The position numbers and the translations under genes were made by a program. This document shows positions 1-10,901 of a stretch of 64,000 nucleotides of DNA, piece after piece. Numbering within the stretch: the stretch's first letter is position 1; the number at the start of each line of letters is the position of its first letter. Under the pieces are notes generated by a model. The model searched no databases, was not told where the DNA came from, and saw only the letters and a program-made list of their open reading frames with translations. The stretch comes from Hemileia vastatrix (taxonomy: Eukaryota; Basidiomycota; Pucciniomycetes; Pucciniales; Zaghouaniaceae), in contig JASXTE010000015.1 of assembly GCA_030280995.1 (NCBI GenBank), positions 21,162,501 to 21,226,500 of the forward strand, written 5' to 3'.

Positions 1-1892
1 GTATAATGATTGTTATCTAAGAGGACAGATTCATACCACATCAAGGCTACATTGGAAAATAAAGAAATTAGCTTAGAAACAATTTCCTCATCAGGTAGTT
101 TATAAGATCTCTTTAAATTATCAATTCTTTGGATAAAGTGTTGCCAATCAGAGGAAGAATCACCATCAAAGGTAGGATATTGGTCCAACTTAGGCCAATT
201 TTTCTGACTACTGGGATGGACCATTTTTTGGTTTGAATTATTCATTAGTAATAATTCCTGAAGTTTAGCCAGGTGTTCAGAAATTTCATTATTTACAGAA
301 ACAGCTGGTGCATGACCATCACAAGATTTTTTGCTAGTAGCAAAAGATTTTACAGACTCATTGTCAGTTTGTTTAATGGTTGAAATATGAGGAAGAAAGG
401 ATGAACTTTGTTCAGGTTTTTTCCCTTTATTTTTATGCAGCTTACTGGCAGAAATCTCACTTAATTCATTATTTATGGTTAAGGTTGAGAACTTTTCCTG
501 TAGGTCAGACACATAGTTTCTTATTCTTGGAATTTCAGACATCTGGTCATTCACTTTTGCAAGAGATAGAACATTTCTGTCCTCAGAAACTGAGTGTTTG
601 GTACTTAGTGCATGGAAGTCATTTTTTAGTTTCTTCAACTCATTTTGTAGAGATTTTATTTCATTTTTGAATGAATAATTTTCCTCAATAAGGGGTTTCA
701 ATTCACTCAATGTCTTATGCAGACTGATATTTCTATCTGAGATAGCTCTATGGTCACTTCTTATTTGTTTTTGTTGACTAAGAACAATATTCAAGGTTTC
801 TTTGATTTTTAAATAAGCTGTATCTTGTACAGAAGAACTCACTTTACATTGCAAGTGTAAATTATTTAATCTATCATTTTCATGGATTAACACATCTCTC
901 ACATGTTTGTCTTTCACAATATTAAAATCAAGGGTATCTTTCAATATTTCCTCAGAAGTTTTTTCAATTAAGTTATAGATTTCAGGGGGAACAGAATCAT
1001 TTTTAATTGCAAGAGAAGGATTAATTAAAGATGTAGAAGTTAAATGTAAAGGTTCATCAAATGACAATTTGCTAATTACATCAATAGGGCTACTAGTTAC
1101 AGGAAGCTGTCTTTTAACAGGTTTAACTGTTCTTTCACCATGTTCAATAATATTACCTGCAGAAGAAGATTTATTAGAAAACATACCCAAGTGACTATCA
1201 ACCAAATTACTTACCATGGCAGAGGAGGAAACTTCCCCTGGGACTGGGTTTGGGATTGTGTTTGGGCCTTCTTTCTCCTGCTTTGTTGGTAGGGATGAGG
1301 AGGTGGATGGAAATTGGGTGTTCTGGATGGGCCAGGCTGATGATGAGGAGGGTGTTGCACATTCTGTTGGTAGTGACTCATTAGATAATCCCATTTCCAT
1401 TGCTCTACTTCCATAGTATTTGGATTTTGGATGGTTGAGCTGGGTGGCTGTGAAGGTTGAGCCTGAAATTGAAGCTGATTGGGAGGCAATTGAGGAGGGG
1501 CCTGGGCCTGAATCTGGTTCCTGAGTTCTTGGACCTGATCCCACAATGTGTCTACCTTTGCTTTGTACGTCATATTTTCTGTCTTCAACTCTTTTATATG
1601 ACTGGATAGGTTGCTGATTTGTTGTGGCAGAGGAAGCTTTTTTATTTTGAAGCCTTTTGGAAGACCTTCTTGAGGCACTAGAGGCTTTACTTCCTTCTGT
1701 GGTACTGGGGGAAGGGGGTTTGGTTTGTTTGCATTTCCTGTCATTTCCACATCCTGCAGTATGTGAATTCTTTGTGTTAACATAAGATTTTTTATGACCA
1801 ACTTTAGAAGAACTTACAGTGTCAGCATCATAGTCAATTTCTATTTCATCCACTTGCATGTTATCCATTTTTTCTGTCAAATTGTTGGACAT
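1..1892 (-). CDS. gag: Gypsy-B Gag (partial, intron-containing)
   Basis: Gag polyprotein, the structural protein of the retrotransposon particle. ATG lies at 1892-1890. Exon 1 (1892-1818, 25 codons) ends at GTAAGT, intron 1 is 1817-1754, and exon 2 continues in the same phase from GAT GTG GAA at 1753. Exon 2 carries a GFKIKKLPLPQQI block and a coiled-coil-like LSSHIKELKTEN stretch followed by a Pro/Gln-rich tail, all matched in Gypsy-2. It ends in a TAA at 1211. A second GTAAGT..CAG interval (1214-1157, 58 nt) follows, but the downstream gag frame is offset by -1, so splicing, frameshifting or decay could explain the join. From about 1158 to 1 the frame reads on to NWPKLDQYPTFDGDSSSDW and LMWYESVLL, matching Gypsy-2. 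The C-terminus is outside the window. Confidence 0.75.
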   Translation of the reverse strand, partial: MSNNLTEKMDNMQVDEIEIDYDADTVSSSKVGHKKSYVNTKNSHTAGCGNDRKCKQTKPPSPSTTEGSKASSASRRSSKRLQNKKASSATTNQQPIQSYKRVEDRKYDVQSKGRHIVGSGPRTQEPDSGPGPSSIASQSASISGSTFTATQLNHPKSKYYGSRAMEMGLSNESLPTECATPSSSSAWPIQNTQFPSTSSSLPTKQEKEGPNTIPNPVPGEVSSSAMVSNLVDSHLGMFSNKSSSAGNIIEHGERTVKPVKRQLPVTSSPIDVISKLSFDEPLHLTSTSLINPSLAIKNDSVPPEIYNLIEKTSEEILKDTLDFNIVKDKHVRDVLIHENDRLNNLHLQCKVSSSVQDTAYLKIKETLNIVLSQQKQIRSDHRAISDRNISLHKTLSELKPLIEENYSFKNEIKSLQNELKKLKNDFHALSTKHSVSEDRNVLSLAKVNDQMSEIPRIRNYVSDLQEKFSTLTINNELSEISASKLHKNKGKKPEQSSSFLPHISTIKQTDNESVKSFATSKKSCDGHAPAVSVNNEISEHLAKLQELLLMNNSNQKMVHPSSQKNWPKLDQYPTFDGDSSSDWQHFIQRIDNLKRSYKLPDEEIVSKLISLFSNVALMWYESVLLDNNHY

Positions 1893-2595
1893 ACTAGTGG
1901 GAAGATTAATATTTTACTTTGTACTTTATAAAAAAAAATAATCAAAGTTAGTCAATAATTGCTCCAAATAAAAAAAAATTTTTAATTAATTAAATTATAG
2001 AAAAAATAACTTTCAATATAAAGTAATAATTAAAAAATTAATTTTTTTTTTTTTAAAAAAAAAAAGAATGGATTGCAAGTTTAAATTGGGAATAACAAGT
2101 TAGTTAATTCAACCAATTAATTACCAATATTAAATATGGCAATATATTGGGACTAAGCACAATGTACTTTTAAGTCAACCAAAATTAACAATAATTAATA
2201 ATAAAAAAAAATTAAATTAATAATTCAATTTGTATTAATAATAATGTCAATTCTTCTAGGACTAAGAGGATTTAACACTCTATAATGGTCAACTAGGAAA
2301 AAAAAATTTTTTAAAAATTGAACACTTACACTCAGTGAATCAGCAATTAAGCCACAATCACTGTTATTGCAATAAAAATATAGTATTATGAGTGAGAGGC
2401 GCAAAGGTGAACTTACTATAGTAATCGAAAAATCACTTCAAAATAATATAAAAATTAATATTATATAAACCTAAGATGTCGAACCCAAGTTCGAAACACA
2501 GTCGCGGCAAAAGTTTCGTTTTGCTAGGTGGTCCGTGCGTTTTGTCGTTTGTCGCCAGGCTTCGATCGTCGTCGTCGTTTGGAAAGGCCCTCAGT
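1893..2595 (-). other. Gypsy-B 5' leader
   Basis: Untranslated leader between LTR and Gag start. It is AT-rich and has degenerate GTTGAC...GTCC(T/C) motifs like the clearer array in Gypsy-2 (55085-55530). The primer-binding region next to the LTR reads about TGAGGGCCTTTCC on the minus strand. I could not match it to a tRNA. Confidence 0.5.
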
Positions 2596-3736
2596 TGTCG
2601 GCCGGTCGTCTAGAAGAAGGAGAAGGATAGAAGAAAGAAAGAGAGGAGGAGAAGGAGGAAAGGAGTATGGGTAATAAAACAAATAAAATTTAATAAAATT
2701 ATTTAATTTATTGAGAGAAAGGCAACGACGAGTGAGCTGAGAAGAGATAACAATTTGGTTTTATAAATATTAATATTATTTAAGTAAGAATTCTGCACGG
2801 CAACCAATATAATTACTATCAGACTTAAAGCAACCTTTAAATTGTTATATAAAATTTTAATTAGAATTTTATTACTAATAAAAAAAAATATAAACGTAAT
2901 ATAAAAATTGTATTTAATTTGTTGAGTGTATAATAAGTGATAAGGCCACAGGGGATTATCCAAGGCCCTTTTATAGGCAATGGGTCCTCTGAAGCGCTAC
3001 TATATCAGTAAATACAATGATTAGAAAGGAATAAAACAAACATATCAAAAGAGTAAATGAAACATAACAATATAGAGAAAAACATGAAACAAATAATTAA
3101 AAGCCCAATTAAGAATCCAATTTCCCCGCCATTAATCCCCAAATCAGTAAGTGACAATAGTAAATAACTAAACAAGAGTGGAAACATAGGAACTATGAGA
3201 AATATAATTCCCAACAGATGGTACATCCTGATTAGAGGACATTTTAAGTGAAACAAAAAATAATTTGACGCAACAAAACAAGCAATTAATCTCAATTTAG
3301 TCCAAATTAATTTATTTGTTTTTTCTAACACAATTAAGGGTCAAAAGAAGCGTCCTTAATAATTGTTTAGTATCATATGAGAGGTATTAGTTAATATATA
3401 AATTTAAGTAATTAATTTAAATATATTATAAATCAAATTTACACTTGTAATTATAATATATGTTTTTTAATTAATTAAATATAAATTTATAATTATTAAA
3501 TACATAAAAATGCGCCATTATTTGTAGAATATATTATATTATGCTCAATTTAATTGTATATAAAAATATATATAACCAATAAATTTAATGTAACATTTGT
3601 ATATAATAAAATTCTTATATAATTTCATTATGTAATAAAATATTAAGTTATATTCATTAAATACAAGTCTTACTCACTCTTTAAGGTTTTATAATTTATA
3701 TATCATTTACTGGACTCCTGGAATAGCCTGGCTGAC

Positions 3737-3737
<1 letters not shown>
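2596..3737 (-). repeat. Gypsy-B 5' LTR (1142 bp)
   Basis: On the minus strand it starts TGTCAGCCAGGC at 3737 and ends GGCCGACA at 2596. The inner end was set by aligning the flanking leader with Gypsy-2. A TATA box (TATAAAAGG, minus, 2975-2967) with the context GCCTATAAAAGG is shared with the Gypsy-2 LTR. The small frames inside it look like chance frames. Confidence 0.75.
2967..2975 (-). promoter_or_regulatory. LTR TATA box of Gypsy-B
   Basis: TATAAAAGG in the context TGCCTATAAAAGG is also found in both Gypsy-2 LTRs (54332 and 62281). Conservation between otherwise diverged LTRs supports a real core promoter. Confidence 0.5.
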
Positions 3738-3767
<30 letters not shown>

Positions 3768-5475
3768 ATTTCTTAAAAAGTCTAAGAGGGAACTTTATAG
3801 TGGTTTTGGCATTAGATATATAGATTCAACTTTCAAAAAATTTGTTTGGAATAAATTACAAAGACAAAAAGGATATATTTTGATGAAAGAATACTGATTT
3901 AGGTTCTCTTAAAATTTTATTAACCATTTTTATGGAATATTAATCCATGGTTATCATTCTTTATGATATTATCATAGAATTTTTTCCTTTTTTAATATAA
4001 TGATTTTCTATTCTGTGGTATGTAGGCTAAGATAAGTTTAAAAGATTTATTGAAGATATATATACCAGAAACAGTATAATCTGTAGATTTATAACTATAA
4101 CTTACTTTTCTGATGTTTTACATCATTGATAAGTAGCTCATGCATTACACAAGTAAATAATTATAGTCTCTGGAAATAATTCCTTGTGAATTTCAAATTT
4201 TTTGTCATTCTTAAAATCATTACTCAAATAAACTAAAAATTTCTTCAAATATTGATTGAAAGAAGGAGTTACAAAATCTTATTTTGTAGTTATAAAAGTT
4301 TGAGTTATTTTTTATATTATCAAGTATAATGAACATTTGTAAATTTTAACTTGAAAACTAGTGATCATAGCAAAGTAATACTGGAAGAATCAGATAAAAA
4401 GGGTGGAATAAAGTCATAGCACAACAGGAAATGATACAAAATTGTTGATTTTTATCTCACAAAATTCAACATATTTTTAACATATTTTACCACCTTTAGA
4501 TAATGTTTAGTGGATTTTAACATTATTATAACAAGCAAACTTAACAATGTTTTGATTTTTTTAACAAAAATAAATATTGTTAGATCATTTTTTTAAAAAA
4601 TATGACTTATTTTTATGCTTTATCTACAATAGTTAGTAGTTTTTTTGCTGAAATTACTTGTTTTGATATTCTATTTTTGAATTTTTTAAGAGACTTCATT
4701 GCATTAAAGTTTTGTAATAATTTTTCATTAAAGCATCATATTTTAAATCTAGAGAATTGGTTTTGAAATAATATATATTTTCATGTTAATTGACTCATTA
4801 TTTTTGGATTGATAAAGTATGTTAAAATTGGGATTGCTTATTTCTAGTGAGTGTACATCATAGTTTGTTTTCAAATCAAAGATTAATAAATGGTGAAATT
4901 TGGTAAAATTCTAAATATCTTTTAAACCTTTTTGATTTAAATAATGTTTAATGTTATGTAATCATTCTATAAGTAGAACACAGTTAAAATCTGATAATGG
5001 TACATTGCTTTCAATTTCTAATACTAAAATTCTATTCTACTTGAAACAATGTAAACTAAAGCTTGGTATCTCATAAGAAACTCACAATTTTCAAAAATCA
5101 TATTTCCAACTTTTTAAACATGATACACATTAAAATATATTTTTAGAATAATTTCCTAATTAGTTTCAAATACTAGAAAATAATGACCTCAATTTATTTT
5201 AATACTTAAACCATTCTGATGAGTGAATTTCACAATCCTCTAAGTAACATATGGTTACCATTTATACACATATGCATGATTTCTCCTTTTGTTTAATTTT
5301 AGCTGAATCTAAAAAGTAAAATCACATGTTGAATATCATCTATAGATAAACTTCTTATATTAGAAGCTAATATTTCATATGAGAAATTTGTTATTGAGTT
5401 TGGGAAACATTAATAAGTGTTGGGTATTATAATTGAGCCATTTATTCAAGTAAATAAAAAAGGATGACCTTCTAA

Positions 5476-5482
<7 letters not shown>

Positions 5483-5530
<48 letters not shown>
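5483..5530. repeat. (AT)n microsatellite
   Basis: An uninterrupted AT dinucleotide run of about 24 units. The mirrored site in the right arm (about 63741-63757) is much shorter, so the tract expanded or contracted after the arms separated. Confidence 0.9.
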
Positions 5531-5534
<4 letters not shown>

Positions 5535-5942
5535 AAAATTAATTATATAGTAGCATTTAACCATGTTTTTATACTAATGTCATATAAAAAAAGGGATTGA
5601 ACTAAAACTTTCAGTAAAGAAAATAAAAATAAGATAAGTTAATATTCTTGTTTATATTCTCATATTTTTGAAATGGCTTACTTAAGGGAGAAAATTATTT
5701 GGTTTTAGAGTACAAGAATTTCTAGATAAAAATCTTCACAATATAGTTTGACCCTCTCAAAAATAAAATTCCTCAAATTTTACTATCACATTTTATATAT
5801 TTGTTAAGTAATAGAAAATGGAGTTGTGTCTTTGACAATGAAGCTTTAGAAAATGAAATAAATGATTTAAATTTATAATATAATTTTTGAAACAATAAAT
5901 CATGTATTCAAAAAAAATTATATATCTTACAATCAAGATAAC

Positions 5943-7442
5943 TGTCAGGCTAAGGTCAAGTAAAAGGACGTGAACTAGCTTGAATAGTCAGTTGTCTAGA
6001 ATATTTTAATGGTCCTATATGAATACTGTAGTTTTAATCGACTAAGTTGTAAAATATAATCAAATATAAAGGTCTCAGTAATATAATTCTCACTATTCTT
6101 ATATATGGCTTACAATCTTTATAGTTGGTAGAAAAATAGATTATATAAATTCAGATACTATTCAAAAGTCTTATAAAAGTACTAATTGATATGTATTGTA
6201 ATTGATTTGGTTATATTGGTTAAATTGTAATGATAAAGAATGAAGAAATACAACCCAAAAACCTCCTCCTTATATACACACTGAGTTCCCCAATGATTCC
6301 CTTGATGCACCACCCAATACACAGTTAATGACGCCTCTAAACAACTAATAGACATGCCCATCAACATTCCCAGTAACCCATGACATAATTAGAAGGGTAA
6401 CAACCGCCAAAATCCTGTATTAATAAGGGAAATCCATCAAAATTAAAGAAAAAGACAAAAAGAGAGTATATGTGTATAAAACAATAATATTAAAGACTAA
6501 AGGAGATTTTTTAAGGTTAATAATAGCTTAATAATAAGGGGGATTGACTGTAGAAATAATGGGGCTAATCCTGACATTATACTATGTGAAATTCCCATTC
6601 AAATATAACCAAAATTGACTGAGAAACCACCCAAAAGCTTAAAAAAGAGCGTGAGATGTGGGGTAACTACATGCAGTTCTGGCAGGCACTTGCACGGGTA
6701 AATCCTTGACTAAAATTAGGCGAATTTAAGCGTGGTGATGAAAAAAAGTGCCAAGAGTGAGGTTATTAATGAAATTAGTGCATATAAACAAGGTCAATGC
6801 ATTATTAATTAAGCTAGGACACTAAATAAGCGCCTGTCGCCTATTTTAGTGTGTTTCCCCACAGTGGGCATAGAATGTGGGGTAATTATAGTGTGAAAAA
6901 GCTAACTTTACTAAAAATGAAGCTATTCACACGGGAAAAAAGCAGGCAGTATGTGGCCAGTACACAGAAGCCATTTCTGGCATAAAAAACACCAAATTTG
7001 AAAAGTGTTATTTTTATGCATTTAAATAGCCAAATCAATAGTTCTAAATGAGCCCAATTGATCTGTCAAAGCGCAATTTTGATATTCTCAATTTTATAGC
7101 GCATATAGTCAACTTTTAAGTGAAATAAAGCGCATTTCTTGTTTTTTGCATAAAACAATGAATATAACAGCTTTAAGTGTACTTAAAAATTATGTAGCCT
7201 TATACTTAAGGTTCTTAAGATTACCCTAACATATTCCAACTTAATATTAAGTACATAAGACCTATAAAAGGTGGATATATGCGTGTTTATAAGGTGTTAT
7301 AATGGCATTTTTTGTGTATTATCATAATTTTACTTATGTATACTATTTGTGTACTCTTATTTATTATTCCCATGTATAGTTCATGTGTTTAAAATAACTT
7401 ATAATTACTTTTTACTCAGTCCTGGAGATATACAGGCTGACA
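5943..7442 (-). mobile_element. Solo LTR (1500 bp) with ATAAC target duplication
   Basis: It starts TGTCAGGC and ends GGCTGACA on the plus strand, giving TG..CA ends with a short terminal inverted repeat. It is flanked by ATAAC at 5938-5942 and 7443-7447. The right arm has one uninterrupted ATAAC at the matching place (about 63331-63335 reversed), which proves insertion. Read on the minus strand it starts TGTCAGCC, as do the Gypsy-B and Gypsy-2 LTRs, so it probably is a third chromovirus LTR left after LTR-LTR recombination. No coding content. Confidence 0.85.
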
Positions 7443-9194
7443 ATAACAGTATTAATTAAGCAACTCTAACAACTTTGGAAAGAAAACAAGAAAAAAATAA
7501 TTAGTAAAATGCATAAGTTATTTTTAGAATTTAAGGAAACTTAATAGCTCTACCTGTAAGCTAGCCTTAAAGAAGGTTTGGATTTAACATGTGGAAATTC
7601 ATACATAGTACCCTTTCATCATTAGAGCAGAATAAAATTTATGTAGTTTTATTTTTTTAATTTATAATAGTATTTTTATTTTTGGCTTTTTCATTAGTAT
7701 AACTATATATTTTTTAACTTTTTTGTTTTTCATAACATAAGTTCAAAGCTGCACATCACTACTTCAAGATGAAACTCCATATAATGTAATAAATGAATGA
7801 TATATTATAATGAATTTTACTAGAGACTTTTCAAAAATGGTGATTAAGAATACTTATTATAATTTTTTAAATTTTTTTTATTATTCTATCTCTTGAAAGG
7901 AGATGTCCATATCTCAATTTAATTAGTTTTTCCTCAGAAAAATTTATTCTTGATCTAAATAAAATTGCAACACTATTAACTAGATGTTATTATACAATTT
8001 TAACAATTTTTTTATCTGAACATAGTTGAAAGTATGTATTAATTAAAGTGTTTACACATAGTCTTACTATTATCCCACCATTATTTTCACATTTAGATTT
8101 CATTATAACTGTAAAAAAAGTTTTTCAATAATTTTAATAATACCTTAATATTATATAATTTAGTTACATAGTAGATTTTTTATCCTTTTTTTTATATGAG
8201 GCTTATTATATAAACACCACTTTTAGATTTTTTCCATTTTGATGTCTGATAATTTAAATTTTCATTTAACTACCCAAATTATATAAAAAAAATTCAAAAG
8301 TATATTTTTTTAATGTACTCTTTTTGATAAACTTATCATTTCTTATAGGTTATTCTTCAACTATTTATTGTAATTAATTACCCACTCATTTATGGTCTGT
8401 TATTGTTGTTCATTACATACAGACAAAATAAGGATACTCTCATATTATATTGGAGTTTTAAATTAAAAAGTAAATACTAGTGGCTGGTATTAAATATGAA
8501 GTTGTTATAACTAAGTTGAACATTAATTAATTATTAAATGGCATTTTATATTACAAATTTTATTGAATGTATATAAAAATAACACTCAAGAAATATATAT
8601 AAGATATATATATAACCATTGTATATCAATAATGAAGTACTTATCAACATGGTCTTTTTAAATGATTTTCAAATTTACTTAAAGAGACATTAATATTACC
8701 AATTCAAATTTTATATCAAATATAACAATATTATTATTTCATTTTTAATTATTTTACAAAAAATTTGAGTTTCAAAGTAATTTAATTCAGTATTTAATGA
8801 ATATTTTTGAAAAATATTTTTAAAAATAGAAATAACCGCTCACAAAAAAAAATATAATTTTTTTTACTTACAATTTGCACCATATTTCTACCCTTAAAAT
8901 ATTTGTATTTTTCTAACAAAAATATTTTTTAAATAAATTTAAAATTTTTTTCATTATTCAATTACAAAATGTCAAATTTATAATTTATTTTACCTTGCTA
9001 AAAAATTTAGTTGAAAATTTAATTTTGTATTTCCAAAAAATAAACTTAAATGTCAAAAATTAAAAAAACAAAATTATAAATATAATTATGAGAAAGAGGT
9101 AGATTAAATTTATAATATTCATATAAAAAAAATTCATATATTTTATGGTGTTTGAATTTTAAATTTAATGTATTAAAAAATAATTATTAAATAA

Positions 9195-9813
9195 CCAAGC
9201 CAAATTAAATTGGCTTGGATTTTTGGTATCACTAGCACTTATTTTTTTTCTTATACTCACATTTTAATTTTTAATTTTTTTTTTTTCTACATTTCTCTTT
9301 TTTTTTATGATTTTTAATGTTTTTAAGACCGAAGTTGCTTTCAAACAACTTTGGTCTAACATTTCTCTCACTTTCCCACCAGATTGCACCTGGTAGGGAA
9401 AGTCGCTTCCATTTTAGAGACCAAAGTCCCTTGCAGGGACTTTGGTTTCTCTGTGTGCATTGCACAGCCAGAAAAAAACTGGCTGTGCAATGCACTGCAT
9501 GCAGCACATGCAACATGCATTGCTGCTGCAAGTAATGCGCATTGCATGCAACGCGCGTTTCTGCTGCATGCAGCTGACATGATATCAGCTGCATGAGATA
9601 TGGTAGCAATTGTGCAACGCGCGTTGCACACTGCTTTGGCCACCTCCCAGCCTAGTAAATTAGCTGGGAGGGTGGCAAACATTACAGCAAGCAATCGAAG
9701 TCGCTTTTAGCGACTTCGATTGCTTGAAAGAGGCACTTCCAGCCACGGGAAACGTGGCTGGAAGTACTAAATTGCAATGTAAGGGACCCAAGCCAATTTC
9801 AAAGGCTTGGGTC
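9195..9813. repeat. Cluster of about ten different hairpins at the inner edge of the left arm
   Basis: Successive inverted repeats of unrelated sequence: 9195-9218, 9328-9356, 9420-9446, 9456-9494, 9568-9594, 9611-9630 (a perfect 20-nt palindrome TGTGCAACGC/GCGTTGCACA), 9639-9676, 9688-9726 (18-bp arms with a 3-nt loop), 9735-9765 and 9785-9813. The block is clearly richer in GC than its surroundings. No open frame with coding character is seen; several frames are open only by chance. Confidence 0.8.
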
Positions 9814-10901
9814 ATAAATTAAGGTTTCTAAAAAGCAGCCAGTATAATTCTGGTTGCAATAAAAAGTAAATTTTTTAAATAAAATACATAAAAAAATAAA
9901 AATGTGTTCAAATAAAATATACAACACTCTTCAACCAGTGAGAAACAGCCTTCCATTGTTACACATAGAAACAAAATCAAATGTTTCTTTCATCAACATT
10001 GGCCATGTTTCAATATTTTGAACCAAGTAAGATCAGGAAAAAGGTCATGGCAAAAGAATTGCATAATTAAAAGTCTCCCAATTTAATATGGTGTGGAGGT
10101 TCATATTTTAGAAATAGGTGGTGCACATTATAGTTCCCTTTAAAAAAATTCAAAAATGAATTAATTTTGGCGCAATGTAAATTTAAATGTGATGAGTGTA
10201 TGTTTTTTAGCTACGTGAAACATGGTAGCTAGAATTATGTGGCGTCAATTTTTTTTAGATGTGAAATTCAGTGTTCCACAAATGTGCATCTGTACAACAT
10301 GCAGCCAAGTAAATTCTAGCTGGAATTAGTATATGCATAGGAAAAAATGATCATGCTGTGTACAGTGCCTTGGCAACATTATTCTTGGAATTTAGATGAA
10401 GTTTATCATATGACTTGGAGAGCTGCATTTTTTTGAAAATGTGATCAGTGAAAATTCATGATATATACATCTGTTTTCCACCCAATTTATTTTTCCTTTC
10501 TCTTTCTCACTTACCTTTTTCAAAAATTATCAATCATATTTTTTCTTTATCATTTTGAATTATTGGTACTATTTTCTTGACCTTATCTGATTAACGGTAA
10601 GAAAATTTTTCTTGCTATTGCATTTCATATCATTTTGGTTTGTTACACTTTTTTACACTTTTGACAAGTTAATCTAATGATTCTAATTCTGAATTTATTT
10701 TTATGGTATCTTTTACTGTACCCTTTTGATTCATTATAAAATATTTCTTTTTCAGTTAACTTAAAGTTTTTTTATTTGTTTGTCAATTTACTTTTCTATA
10801 TTCCTTATCAAAAATGTTCAATTTTTTTATCTAACCATTTATTTTTTAAAACAGTGATTATAAAATAAACTTTATAATTAATTTTGATCAATCAGCTACA
10901 A
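9814..10901. other. Noncoding stretch upstream of the Tet-like gene
   Basis: AT-rich sequence without a supported gene. It probably contains the promoter and 5' UTR of the Tet-like gene. No TATA box could be picked out from the AT background. Confidence 0.4.

Larger units (their letters stand above)
1..3737 (-). mobile_element. Gypsy-B: chromovirus-type LTR retrotransposon, 5' part (truncated by window start)
   Basis: This minus-strand Ty3/Gypsy element shows its 5' LTR (2596-3737), leader and most of gag; pol lies beyond the window. It is a diverged relative of Gypsy-2 at 53800-62572: the Gag proteins align, the LTRs share the start TGTCAGCCAGGCTA, and both have GGGCCTTTCC just after the 5' LTR. 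Its LTR is longer (1142 against 824 bp), so it is a separate subfamily. It lies at the outer side of the left inverted-repeat arm, next to a TA-rich tract that hides any target duplication. Confidence 0.85.
3738..9382. repeat. Left arm of a giant inverted repeat
   Basis: Noncoding, very AT-rich. Positions from about 5240 to 9382 are the reverse complement of 52629-64000 once two nested insertions are removed: the solo LTR 5943-7442 here and Gypsy-2 in the right arm. Anchors include the mirrored hairpin at 9328-9356 against 52654-52683, the CCAAGCC...GGCTTGG hairpins, and the sequence around 8200 that reappears, split by Gypsy-2, at 53761-53799 and 62573-62640. Similarity stops at the inner edge after CTTTCCCACCAG. 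The segment 3738-5240 probably belongs to the arm, but its partner would lie right of the window. No gene is visible. Confidence 0.85.

Noticed and set aside
2703..3331. Hydrophobic minus-strand frames of 86 and 108 codons
   Set aside because: They lie wholly in the Gypsy-B LTR, are AT-driven and show no family motif.
9271..9694. Overlapping frames of 70-112 codons on both strands, Cys/Ala/His-rich
   Set aside because: They arise from the GCATGC-type hairpin cluster; frames are open on both strands and in several phases, as expected from palindromes.
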